Counted from the first letter of the stretch, positions 52,637 to 60,612 are shown. The stretch is 64,000 bases of DNA from an uncultured Chitinophaga sp. (GCF_902168175.1 NZ_CABHOU010000073.1:1-64000), one strand, 5' to 3'. Numbers and translations are program-made. Notes: generated by a model from the letters alone, not told the origin.

Positions 52637-53476
52637 CTACTTTTTATACTGCAGCATCCACTCATAAAAAGCCGGATCGTTGTATACTTTCGTCCAGGCA
52701 TCGTGGCCGCCGGTAGGATTTTCAGTGTATTTGAATTTGGTAGCATTACATTTCATAATGGCCGTGTCCATAAAACGCGCATCCGCCACACGCACCTGCT
52801 CATCGTTCGCATTGTGAAAAGTCCATATCGGGCGGCTGCTGGTTTTACATACATCGGCCCAGTTGTCTGGCTTAGGCGCACTAATTGGTGCGATGGCCGC
52901 GAAACGGTCCTGGCGCATAATAGCCCAGGTCCAGGAGGCAAAACCGCCCATGCTGTTGCCAGTAAGGTACATACGCGACTGATCGATATTATAGATTTTA
53001 ATCACCTCGTCATATAACCTCGCTACGCTCGGCAAATCCCACCAGGTGCCCTTATTACACTGTGGCGCAATAACAATAAAATTCAGGTCGGTGGTGCCAT
53101 TTACTCTTTTGGCAAGACCGGTATTTCTCACCAGTTCAATATCATTACCTCGCTCGCCCAGGCCATGCAGGTAAATGATCGTGGGCCACAACTTTTCTTT
53201 ATTGTCGTTATAACCCTGCGGAATGTAAAGAACGTATTGGGAACTGATACCTCCGGTATCCCTGTTTGTCATTTTCTTCACCAATAAGCCGGAAGTTTGT
53301 GGTACAAAGGTTACAGGTTTGGTGCCACCACCACCGCCGCCGGGGTTAGTGATCGTGTCTGTCGGATTTTTATCCGGATCAACATTGTTTTTTCCGCAGG
53401 ATAACATACACATTACGCCCAGGAACATAGTAAGGGCAGCCACTACCAGTGGCATACGGGTCAATTTGCTGTACAT
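52637..53476 (-). CDS. Alpha/beta-hydrolase lipoprotein, array member 2
   Basis: A 279-residue lipoprotein esterase; signal ends VMCMLSC (Cys27), then a Gly-rich linker (about 45-52). Hydrolase domain: YLHGLGERGNDIE, Ser175 in the altered elbow GNSMGG (the others have GLSMGG), Asp225 in NANDEQV and His258 in TGGHDAW. TWWDLPSVARLYDEV and YNIDQSRMYLTG are shared with its neighbours. It is the second of four tandem genes. Confidence 0.88.
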   Translation of the reverse strand: MYSKLTRMPLVVAALTMFLGVMCMLSCGKNNVDPDKNPTDTITNPGGGGGGTKPVTFVPQTSGLLVKKMTNRDTGGISSQYVLYIPQGYNDNKEKLWPTIIYLHGLGERGNDIELVRNTGLAKRVNGTTDLNFIVIAPQCNKGTWWDLPSVARLYDEVIKIYNIDQSRMYLTGNSMGGFASWTWAIMRQDRFAAIAPISAPKPDNWADVCKTSSRPIWTFHNANDEQVRVADARFMDTAIMKCNATKFKYTENPTGGHDAWTKVYNDPAFYEWMLQYKK

Positions 53477-53811
53477 AGATATTTAGATAATCGGTATAAA
53501 AACACGGCCCGCGCTTGTCATAACAAGCCGGTTGCGTAGGTTATAAAGGCGGTTAAAATCAGTATGAGATGGATAAAGCGGGCGCTGAGTTTCACTGCAT
53601 TACTCAATAGCCTTTTCGTTTAATTTTTTTCTGCTGCTAAAATACTAACTTGTTTTTCTACCTCAGGTTAAACGTAATACACAGGTATCTCGAACTTGTA
53701 TTAATGCAAAAGTGCAAAATGATCGCGTACTAAACAATAGCACGTTTTTCATTTTGCACTTTCGCGTTTCCCTTCTAATATAATTTTCAGGGACTTATCT
53801 GGCAATGATGA
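53477..53811. other. Intergenic gap inside the esterase array
   Basis: 335 bases between array members 2 and 3, A/T-rich, with a 17-bp imperfect inverted repeat at 53706-53765. No gene seen. Confidence 0.6.
53706..53765. repeat. 17-bp inverted repeat
   Basis: GCAAAAGTGCAAAATGA (53706-53722) and TCATTTTGCACTTTCGC (53749-53765) pair at 16 of 17 positions around a 26-nt loop. No T tract follows, so it may be an operator or an RNA structure rather than a terminator. Confidence 0.7.
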
Positions 53812-54699
53812 TTACTTTTTATACTGCAACAGCCAGGTATACAATTCGGGCGTGTTGTAAGCTTTAGTCCAGGCATCGTGGCCACCGGTGGCGTTTTCGG
53901 TATATTTAACCCGGGTGTTGCCCAGCCCCTTCAATTCGGCCACAATGTTACGGCTATGCTCTACTCCTACCGTTGGGTCGTTTGCGTTATGAAAGGCCCA
54001 AACTGGTGTGTTTTTAAGGTTCTTTATTTTATCGGGGTAATCGGTGGCACCGCAAATAGGAACAATGGCTGCAAATTTATCTGGATAAAGCGCTCCCCAG
54101 TTCCAGGTACCGTAACCACCCATGCTTAAACCGGTAAGGTACACGCGACTGGGATCTACGTTGTAATCGGCCAGCGCCTCGGTAAGCAGTGTATTCAGGC
54201 TTGGCATATCCCACCAGCTATCGATATTACATTGTGGTGCGATCATCACGAACTGGAAATCTTTATCGTTGGCCAGTTTCTTCGCCAGTCCAACATTTTT
54301 TACGGAATTAATATTGCTACCCCGCTCTCCTACTCCATGCAGGAATATAATAAGCGGCCATTTTTTAGTTTTATCGGTGTTGTAGGTCGACGGTGTATAC
54401 AGCACATATTGTTTGTTAATCGCCGGTGCTGAACGTACCAGGGTTTTAACGGATATACCTGGTGTTTGCTGCGCAAAGTCGTCTTTAGCCCCGCCGGTAT
54501 TGGTCGTATCTTTACCGCCGCCGGTGCTGGTGGTATCCTTGCCTCCGCCTGTGCCGGTGGTATCTACATTACCATGCCCATCTGTAATAGGCGTGATACT
54601 GTTTTCTTTACCGCATGATGTAATGGAAATCCACGCTGCAAAAAAGAACGTGGCTAGTGTCATAGGTCTGGTAAACCATTGGTTTTGTGTTGTTATCAT
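53812..54699 (-). CDS. Alpha/beta-hydrolase lipoprotein, array member 3
   Basis: A 295-residue lipoprotein esterase. The start MITTQNQWFTRPMTLATFFF gives a lipobox at Cys29. A short repetitive linker follows (48-73), with TGGGKDTT-type 8-residue units repeated three times, matching a 24-bp DNA repeat. Hydrolase motifs: FLHGVGERGSNIN, Ser192 in GLSMGG, Asp241 in NANDPTV, His274 in TGGHDAW; SWWDMPSLNTLL is shared. Closest to member 4. Confidence 0.88.
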   Translation of the reverse strand: MITTQNQWFTRPMTLATFFFAAWISITSCGKENSITPITDGHGNVDTTGTGGGKDTTSTGGGKDTTNTGGAKDDFAQQTPGISVKTLVRSAPAINKQYVLYTPSTYNTDKTKKWPLIIFLHGVGERGSNINSVKNVGLAKKLANDKDFQFVMIAPQCNIDSWWDMPSLNTLLTEALADYNVDPSRVYLTGLSMGGYGTWNWGALYPDKFAAIVPICGATDYPDKIKNLKNTPVWAFHNANDPTVGVEHSRNIVAELKGLGNTRVKYTENATGGHDAWTKAYNTPELYTWLLQYKK

Positions 54700-54932
54700 T
54701 AGTTTTCCTTGATATGGTGTAAAAATGGCCTTCGGAGGCGTTCCTCTAAAACTCGATTCGTTGGATTTTATTTTGATATAGGTTCCCAATCTGTAGAAAA
54801 AATTGCGCCAAATTTGGTAGCAGAGGGGCTTACCACGGATGAGACTGACACCTGACCGCGCTATTAGTGCGTTGTATTTTTAGAGCATTCTTTTAATTAT
54901 CAGCTATATAGATCGATTTAATTATCACACTT

Positions 54933-54976
54933 TATAAAAAAACAAAATGGGGGAAATATTCGAAAATATTTCCCCC
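54933..54976 (-). terminator. Terminator of esterase 4
   Basis: Perfect 12-bp stem GGGGGAAATATT / AATATTTCCCCC (54949-54960, 54965-54976) with a 4-nt loop, followed on the minus strand by CATTTTGTTTTTTT. Confidence 0.9.
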
Positions 54977-55001
54977 AGGGCTAAAAATCAGTGTTCTCTG
55001 T

Positions 55002-55838
55002 TTACTTGCGATAAGATTTAAACCAGCTGTAAAGGTCGTTGTTGGCGTAAGCTTTGGTCCAGGCATCGTGACCTCCGGTTGGGTTTTCGGTGTATTTCAC
55101 GCGGGTATTACCTGCATTACGCAATACACGTACTATCTCCCTGGTGTTTTCTACGCCCACAGTTGGGTCATTGGCATTATGGAACGTCCATGCGGGCACA
55201 TTTTTCATGTTAGCCGCTTTGTCCAGGTAGTCGGCACCGCCACAAATAGGTGCTACTGCCGCAAACTTCTCCGGATTCAGCATGGCCCAATCCCATGCAC
55301 CGTAACCGCCCATGCTTAAACCGGTGAGGTAAATGCGCTGAGGATCAACGTTGTACTTTTCAATCACTTCTGCATACAATGCGTTCAGACTACGAATGTC
55401 CCACCAGGTGTCGGGCTTACACTGTGGCGCAATTACCAGGAACATGAAATCGGTTTGGTTGCCTATTTTCTTAGGCAGACCAACGTTTTTAATGACATTG
55501 ATGTTGGTGCCACGCTCTCCAATTCCATGCAGGAAGATAATTACCGGCCATTTGGAACTGGTGTGTGTGTTGTAGGTGGAAGTGGTGTACAGCAGGTACT
55601 GCGGATTAATACCGCCGGCTTCTGAAGCCCTCGATCCGGTAAGGGTTTTAACCGACCATAATGCGGGCTGTTTTACGAAACCTGCCTGGTTGGGTGCTAC
55701 CAGTACCTCATCGTCAGTAGTAATTGGTGCAGTACTATCTTCTTTAGAACACGATGCAAAAAACATCGTTAAACTGGCCGCCATGGGCACGAACATTCTT
55801 TTTACTGCAATAGCAGTCATGCTTTTAATGGTAAACAT
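55002..55838 (-). CDS. Alpha/beta-hydrolase lipoprotein, array member 4
   Basis: A 278-residue lipoprotein esterase. The start MFTIKSMTAIAVKRMF gives a lipobox at Cys30 (MFFASC); an ATG six codons later is an alternative. Hydrolase motifs: FLHGIGERGTNIN, Ser175 in GLSMGG, Asp224 in NANDPTV and His257 in TGGHDAW; TWWDIRSLNALYAEV and YNVDPQRIYLTG recur. It is the first gene of the array in transcription order, with its own terminator. Confidence 0.88.
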   Translation of the reverse strand: MFTIKSMTAIAVKRMFVPMAASLTMFFASCSKEDSTAPITTDDEVLVAPNQAGFVKQPALWSVKTLTGSRASEAGGINPQYLLYTTSTYNTHTSSKWPVIIFLHGIGERGTNINVIKNVGLPKKIGNQTDFMFLVIAPQCKPDTWWDIRSLNALYAEVIEKYNVDPQRIYLTGLSMGGYGAWDWAMLNPEKFAAVAPICGGADYLDKAANMKNVPAWTFHNANDPTVGVENTREIVRVLRNAGNTRVKYTENPTGGHDAWTKAYANNDLYSWFKSYRK

Positions 55839-56150
55839 AAAAGAGGTTTTAAGTGATATGGTAAATAAATGTCCAGAAAAGGATGCCCTCTCGAAAAGCA
55901 CCCGGGTTTTCATATCAGCGAACGCGGTTTACTAAGGCTGTATTGTATAAGGGAAAAACTTATGCCAGAAACCAACTGCTGTGCTGATGCACAACAGGCT
56001 CCGCAATCCTTTTACAGACGAGGATTTAGGGGGAAACGTAAAAGCTATCTATTATTAAAACAAATATATTATTAGAAAAAAGATAAATTAAAAAAATACG
56101 GCATAAAAGAATATTTTCTTCTATGCCGTAATATGCTATTTTAAACGTAA
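55839..56150. other. A/T-rich intergenic gap
   Basis: About 310 bases between the esterase array and htpG. It includes the htpG terminator; the rest has no supported gene or clear promoter. Confidence 0.55.
56086..56130 (-). terminator. Terminator of htpG
   Basis: TACGGCATA / TATGCCGTA (56098-56106, 56122-56130) with a longer AAAGAA/TTCTT pairing inside, then seven T on the minus strand. Confidence 0.85.
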
Positions 56151-57974
56151 TTACGCTTTTAATAATTCCACACTGCGATGCACAAATGCGGTAAGGTCTG
56201 CGCCGGTGAGCAGGTTCTGCGATAACAAAGCAAGGTCGGCGAGGTTACGCACCAGCTTCTGCTGGCGACCACCATCTGCCTCTTTCAGCACGTCCTGGTA
56301 AATGGGATGGTTCGCGTTTACGGTCATCGTAATTTCATCGGGCAACTGGGAATACCAGTTGTTGGCCTGACCGCTTACTGCCGCCATATCTTTCATACGG
56401 CGCATGAACTCGGAACGGGTTACGATTACTGGTTGCGCGTCGGCCTGCAAACCTTTGAGGTCCACTTTAATATTTGGCTGCGACTGCAACTGGAAGGTGA
56501 ATATTTCTTTCAGTTGTGTAGTCTGGTCTTCGGTCAACACGCTGTCGGTGTTTTCGTTGCTGTCGATCAGGTTGTCCGCAATATCGGCGTCTACACGGGT
56601 AAACTGCACATTATCCCACTTCTGCTCAATGGTGTTAATGAAGGCCGCATCCACAATGGTTTCGAGCTTAATTACCTTATACCCTTTTGATTTGGCTCCC
56701 CATATGTAACTGTCCTGCTGCACGGGATTGGTGGTGTACAGGATGACCAGTTTACCTTCTTTATTGGTTTGTAACGCTTTACTGGCTTCACGCAGTTCGT
56801 CAAGAGTATAAAAGGTGCCACCGTCCACGTCTTCCATCAGCAAAAACTTATTTGCTTTCTCATAGAACTTATCGTCGGTCATCATACCGTATTTCACGAA
56901 CAGGCCGGTATGCTCCCATTTCTCTTCAAACGATTTGCGGTCGTTGCGGAATATCTCGTCCAGCTTGTCGGCTACTTTTTTGGTGATATGTGAGTTGATC
57001 TTACGCACGTTCGGATCGCCCTGCAGGTAACTGCGGCTAACGTTCAGCGGAATGTCCGGACTGTCGATCACACCGTGTAACAGCATCAGGAACTCGGGTA
57101 CAATGTCTTTTACCTCGTCGGTTACATATACCTGGTTGCTGTAGAGGTTGATCTTATCCTTCTGCATTTCGAACGTCTTTTTGATCGTCGGGAAATACAG
57201 GATGCCGGTAAGGTTGAACGGATAGTCTACGTTCAGGTGAATCCAGAACAGCGGTGGTTCGGAGTACGGGTACAGCTCTTTGTAAAAGTTCTGGTAATCT
57301 TCTGTAGTCAGTTCGCTGGGTTTCTTTGTCCAGGCGGGACTAGGATTATTTACCTGGTTACCTTCAAATTTTATAGGCACTGGCAGGAAGCGGCAGAACT
57401 TTTCGAGGATGCTGCGGATGCGGCCTTCGTCCAGGAACTCCTGGCTTTCTTCATTCACGTACATCACGATGTCGGTACCACGGTCTTCTTTTTCGGTTTC
57501 TTCCAGTTCAAATTCCGGGCTGCCATCGCATTCCCAACGAACCGCAGGGGCATCTTTCCAGGATTTGGTGCGGATCTCCACTTTTTCGCTCACCATAAAG
57601 GAAGAATAGAAGCCCAGGCCAAAGTGACCGATAATGTTGGCGCTGTTTTCCTGTCCTTTATATTTATTCACGAACTCTTCGGCACCCGAAAAGGCTACCT
57701 GGTTAATGTATTTATCCACTTCCTCGCCGGTCATACCAATACCATGGTCGGAAATTGTGATGGTTTTAGCTTCTTTGTCCAGCTTGATCTCAATGTCGAT
57801 ATTACCGACTTCGCCCTTGAATTCGCCAACACTGGCAAGGGTTTTCAGTTTTTGGGTGGCGTCTACAGCGTTACTCACCAGCTCACGGATAAAAATCTCG
57901 TGATCTGAGTAGAGGAATTTCTTAATGATGGGGAATATATTTTCCGTTTGAACGCGGATGGCTCCTTTCTGCAT
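56151..57974 (-). CDS. htpG: Chaperone HtpG (Hsp90)
   Basis: ATP-dependent cytoplasmic chaperone of 607 residues. The N-terminal GHKL ATPase domain shows RELVSNAVDATQKL, ISDHGIGMTGEEVDKYINQVAFSG, GHFGLGFYSSFMVSEKVE and the DRGTDIVMYV stretch. The middle domain has PLFWIHLNVDYPFNLTGILYFP, LYSNQVYVTD and GVIDSPDIPLNVSRSYLQ. The C-terminal part is shorter than in E. coli, as in other Bacteroidota. The gene is single and ends at a terminator. Confidence 0.96.
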   Translation of the reverse strand: MQKGAIRVQTENIFPIIKKFLYSDHEIFIRELVSNAVDATQKLKTLASVGEFKGEVGNIDIEIKLDKEAKTITISDHGIGMTGEEVDKYINQVAFSGAEEFVNKYKGQENSANIIGHFGLGFYSSFMVSEKVEIRTKSWKDAPAVRWECDGSPEFELEETEKEDRGTDIVMYVNEESQEFLDEGRIRSILEKFCRFLPVPIKFEGNQVNNPSPAWTKKPSELTTEDYQNFYKELYPYSEPPLFWIHLNVDYPFNLTGILYFPTIKKTFEMQKDKINLYSNQVYVTDEVKDIVPEFLMLLHGVIDSPDIPLNVSRSYLQGDPNVRKINSHITKKVADKLDEIFRNDRKSFEEKWEHTGLFVKYGMMTDDKFYEKANKFLLMEDVDGGTFYTLDELREASKALQTNKEGKLVILYTTNPVQQDSYIWGAKSKGYKVIKLETIVDAAFINTIEQKWDNVQFTRVDADIADNLIDSNENTDSVLTEDQTTQLKEIFTFQLQSQPNIKVDLKGLQADAQPVIVTRSEFMRRMKDMAAVSGQANNWYSQLPDEITMTVNANHPIYQDVLKEADGGRQQKLVRNLADLALLSQNLLTGADLTAFVHRSVELLKA

Positions 57975-58062
57975 AATGAATTAATTTTTTTGGCTAGACC
58001 TTATGATTTTCAAAGTATGTGCCATTGGCGGCAGGCTGACAAGATGACGGGATAAGAAGGAT

Positions 58063-58112
58063 GGGACCAGCAACAGTACTACTATTCAGCCGCCGTTGTG
58101 TCACTCCCTTCA
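58063..58112 (-). repeat. Dispersed 50-bp intergenic repeat, copy 3 (minus strand)
   Basis: On the minus strand: GAAGGGAGTGACACAACGG, then CGGCTGAATAGTAGTACTG and TTGCTGGTCCC. It faces copy 4, 490 bp away, in inverted orientation. Confidence 0.8.
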
Positions 58113-58224
58113 ACTTCAGCTACAACATTGGGCAAAAAAACTGTCGCAATCTGCCCCTGAAAGCCGGAATTCCCCAACATTTGCATTACGGTTGAAACCC
58201 GCTGTGGATACGGATCTATTTAAG

Positions 58225-58302
58225 ATCCTTCGTACATCCTTCGTAATTTGTTGTTGAAACCCTCGTAAATCAGGCACTTTTTAAGAAGGATGTAAGAAGG
58301 AT
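58225..58302. repeat. 22-bp near-perfect inverted repeat
   Basis: Arms 58225-58246 (ATCCTTCGTACATCCTTCG...) and 58281-58302 (...GAAGGATGTAAGAAGGAT) pair at 20 of 22 positions with a 34-nt loop. Each arm contains the ATCCTTC word twice. Confidence 0.85.
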
Positions 58303-58440
58303 GTTCGAATGATCTACGAACGACGCCGGGAGAACGAGCGAACTGGTAATAACCTACAATACCACCTTGTGCCCCAGCAAGCGTTCCTCTTCTGGCGACA
58401 CGGCGAAACCGGCCACCATAGCGCCCCCCTTTACCGAAGG

Positions 58441-58531
58441 TATATCGATCCTTTATCCATCCTATAATAGCCACCACCACCACAAAGGGTTTCAGAAGAT
58501 TTGGATATAGGATGGATAAAGGATCGATATA
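58441..58531. repeat. Perfect 26-bp inverted repeat
   Basis: Arms 58441-58466 and 58506-58531 are exact reverse complements (core GATCCTTTATCCATCC), with a 39-nt loop. No T tract follows, so it is not a standard terminator. Confidence 0.9.
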
Positions 58532-58601
58532 GGATGGCCGGACGGTCGATAGGCCAAAGATGATATTATTTTCTCCTATCGCCCGGCCAGCGGTTTGCGG
58601 T

Positions 58602-58650
58602 TGAAGAGAGTGACACAACGGCGGCTTAATATTGTTACTATTCCTTGTTA
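58602..58650 (+). repeat. Dispersed 50-bp intergenic repeat, copy 4
   Basis: GAAGAGAGTGACACAACGG, then CGGCTTAATATTGTTACT and TTCCTTGTTA. One change in the core relative to the other copies. Opposite in orientation to copy 3. Confidence 0.78.
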
Positions 58651-58841
58651 ACCAAAATATTACAATTCCATTATATAGAAACCTCGTCAAATTGGGTGAA
58701 CTGTTATAAATTGCGCTCATTATCAGAAAATGATGCCTGCTAACCACGTAAGCATTAAACATTTTGATAATACAGAAGCCAATGAGGCACCCGAAAACAT
58801 GTTAACCGGACAATCTTTTTTGAAAAAACCATGCAATTAGG

Positions 58842-58869
58842 AAGGCTGTCCGGGTGGATGGCCTTTTTT
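58842..58869 (+). terminator. Terminator-like hairpin without an upstream gene
   Basis: AAGGC...TCC / GGA...GCCTT (58842 on, to 58865) followed by TTTT(TT)C. No plus-strand gene precedes it; it may end a small RNA or be a chance structure. Confidence 0.5.
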
Positions 58870-58894
58870 CTTTGAAATACAAGGCAGACAAGGC

Positions 58895-58923
58895 TTGGAA
58901 TTGAGAAAATACCCCTATCTTTG
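58895..58923 (+). promoter_or_regulatory. Promoter of rpsF-rpsR-rplI
   Basis: TTG (58895-58897), an 18-nt spacer and TATCTTTG (58916-58923) match TTG-N19-TAnnTTTG closely. The leader is about 40 nt and A/T-rich. Confidence 0.65.
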
Positions 58924-58970
58924 CACTCCAATTTTAATTTTTTTATCATTTACAAACAAATCAGGGAATT

Positions 58971-59324
58971 ATGTCAAACTACGAATTGATGGTGATTTTT
59001 ACCCCTGTGCTGTCTGAAGAAGATGCAAAATCCATTCAGAAGAAATTTGCTGACGTTATCAGAGATAACGGCGGTGTGATTGGGCACGAAAATCCCTGGG
59101 GATTAAAATCACTGGCGTATCCGATCCAGAAGAAAACCACGGGCATGTACCTGGTTCTGGAGTTCACTGCGCCATCCGACCTCAATGAGAAGCTGAAGAT
59201 CCAGCTTAATCGCGATGAAAATGTATTGCGTTACATGGTTACTAAACTTGACAAGCACGCAGTAGCGTACAATGCAAGGAAAAAAGGTAGCCTGAATGCT
59301 GAATCAAAAACCGTTGAAGCTTAA
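58971..59324 (+). CDS. rpsF: 30S ribosomal protein S6
   Basis: 117 residues. The opening NYELMVIFTPVLSEEDAKSI and the middle GVIGHENPWGLKSLAYPIQKKTTGMYLVLEF are classical S6, followed by NRDENVLRYMVTKLDKHA. It binds 16S rRNA together with S18, encoded by the next gene. First gene of a three-gene ribosomal operon; the spacing to rpsR is 5 nt. Confidence 0.97.
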   Translation: MSNYELMVIFTPVLSEEDAKSIQKKFADVIRDNGGVIGHENPWGLKSLAYPIQKKTTGMYLVLEFTAPSDLNEKLKIQLNRDENVLRYMVTKLDKHAVAYNARKKGSLNAESKTVEA

Positions 59325-59329
59325 AAGTT

Positions 59330-59596
59330 ATGGCAGTTAAACAAGAAATTAAGTACTTAACGGCTGTTAAGACTGAGAAACGCCAGAAGAAATACTGCCG
59401 TTTCAAGAAACTGGGCATCAAGTATATCGATTACAAAGATGCTGAGTTCCTTAAGAAGTTCCTGAACGACCAGGGTAAGATGTTGCCCCGCCGTATCACC
59501 GGTAACTCTCTGAAATTCCAGAGAAAAGTAGCCGAGGCTATTAAAAAAGCCCGTCAAATGGCTCTGTTGCCTTATGTTACTGACCTTTTAAAGTAA
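59330..59596 (+). CDS. rpsR: 30S ribosomal protein S18
   Basis: 88 residues. KKYCRFKKLGIKYIDYKDAEFLKKF and GKMLPRRITGNSLKFQRKVAEAIKKARQMALLPY are the usual S18 sequence. It pairs with S6 on the platform of the small subunit. 7 nt before rplI. Confidence 0.97.
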   Translation: MAVKQEIKYLTAVKTEKRQKKYCRFKKLGIKYIDYKDAEFLKKFLNDQGKMLPRRITGNSLKFQRKVAEAIKKARQMALLPYVTDLLK

Positions 59597-59603
59597 GAAA
59601 GTT

Positions 59604-60050
59604 ATGCAAGTTATCTTAATACAAGACGTTGATAATCTGGGCCAGAAGAATGAGCTGGTAGCCGTAAAAAATGGTTACGCCAGGAACTTCCTGATCCCTC
59701 AGAAATTTGCCGTAGAAGCCAGCCCTTCTAACCTGAAGCAACTGGACGAGCGCGTGAAAGTACAGAAAGTGAAGGAAGAGAAAATGCTTGCCGAAATCGC
59801 GAAAGTGGTTGAGGTACTGAAAGCTTCTCCTGTTAAAATCGGTGCTAAAACCGGTACTTCCGGTAAAATTTTCGGTAGCGTAACTGGCGTTCAGATCGCC
59901 CGCGCTATCAAAGAACAGAAAGGTTATGAGATCGACCGTCGTCGTATCCACATCCTGGATGATGTTAAAGAACTGGGTACTTACAAAGCGAAACTTGATT
60001 TCGGTAAAGGCAACGAAGCTGAACTGGAATTTGAAGTAGTGGCTGAGTAG
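59604..60050 (+). CDS. rplI: 50S ribosomal protein L9
   Basis: 148 residues. The N-terminal domain MQVILIQDVDNLGQKNELVAVKNGYARNFLIP is diagnostic, joined by a long helix to a C-terminal domain containing GKIFGSVTGVQIARAI and RRRIHILDDVKELGTYKA. Last gene of the operon; a strong terminator follows. Confidence 0.97.
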   Translation: MQVILIQDVDNLGQKNELVAVKNGYARNFLIPQKFAVEASPSNLKQLDERVKVQKVKEEKMLAEIAKVVEVLKASPVKIGAKTGTSGKIFGSVTGVQIARAIKEQKGYEIDRRRIHILDDVKELGTYKAKLDFGKGNEAELEFEVVAE

Positions 60051-60074
60051 TTCACTCCATAAAACATTACGTTT

Positions 60075-60109
60075 AAACAGGCTGCCCTCACCGGCGGCCT
60101 GTTTTTTTA
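60075..60109 (+). terminator. Terminator of rpsF-rpsR-rplI
   Basis: AAACAGGC / GCCTGTTT (60075-60082, 60097-60104) with inner TGCC/GGC pairing, ending in seven T. Confidence 0.9.
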
Positions 60110-60169
60110 TGCCTACCTGAACTATTAGCATGCGCTGCCTGTTATACAAACACTAAAATCAGCATTGCT

Positions 60170-60574
60170 ATGTTAAAATGTATTCCCCTCCTTTTGCTAC
60201 TGGCCTTTTCGCCATTAATCTCCTCCGCCCAGGTTACACTGGATAAAGCCAAAAGCGCTGCACAAGCCGGCGGTATCGACGTAAACAGTGCGGCCAATGC
60301 CATACTCGGAAAACTAACACCGGCGCTGGGCCTCTCCGCCGCGCAAAAGCCGAACGTACTTACCGCGGTTACCGGTTTCCTGAAAGATAAATCGGGGATT
60401 ATGGGATTGCTTAATACAGACAAAGCGGCCTATACTTCTAAACTTACCGGCTTACAAAACGGACTTTTCGGTAAACTGAAAGGGATATTGTCCCTGGCGC
60501 AGTACACGAAATTCCTGGGCCTTAAACCTAAGGCGGCGGATGCGGCGAATGTGCTTACGCAGTTATTTTATTAA
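60170..60574 (+). CDS. Small secreted alpha-helical protein of unknown function
   Basis: A 134-residue protein with a signal peptide (MLKCIPLLLLLAFSPLISSAQ). The mature part is Ala/Leu/Lys-rich and mostly helical: AANAILGKLTPALGLSAAQKPNVLTAVTGFLKDKSGIM, then GLFGKLKGILSLAQYTKFLGLKP. No Cys in the mature part and no catalytic motif. It probably lies in the periplasm or outside the cell. It sits alone between two terminators. Confidence 0.8.
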   Translation: MLKCIPLLLLLAFSPLISSAQVTLDKAKSAAQAGGIDVNSAANAILGKLTPALGLSAAQKPNVLTAVTGFLKDKSGIMGLLNTDKAAYTSKLTGLQNGLFGKLKGILSLAQYTKFLGLKPKAADAANVLTQLFY

Positions 60575-60578
60575 ATAC

Positions 60579-60608
60579 GAAAACGCCTCCTGTACGGGAG
60601 GCGTTTTC
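60579..60608. terminator. Bidirectional terminator
   Basis: GAAAACGCCTCC / GGAGGCGTTTTC (60579-60590, 60597-60608) between two converging genes; T-rich on both sides. Confidence 0.85.
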
Positions 60609-60612
60609 TTTA

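Larger units (their letters stand above)
57975..58970. other. 1-kb intergenic region rich in inverted repeats
   Basis: No supported gene. In order: repeat copy 3 (58063-58112, minus), a near-perfect 22-bp inverted repeat (58225-58302), a perfect 26-bp inverted repeat (58441-58531), a shorter imperfect palindrome (58534-58589), repeat copy 4 (58602-58650), a terminator-like hairpin (58842-58869) and the rpsF promoter (58895-58923). Confidence 0.7.

Noticed and set aside
57237..57908. 223-codon plus-strand frame opposite htpG
   Set aside because: Antisense shadow of a conserved chaperone gene.
58220..58762. 180-codon minus-strand frame across the htpG-rpsF gap
   Set aside because: It runs through the two large palindromes and repeat copy 4, has no recognisable domain and odd composition; chance frame in repeat DNA.
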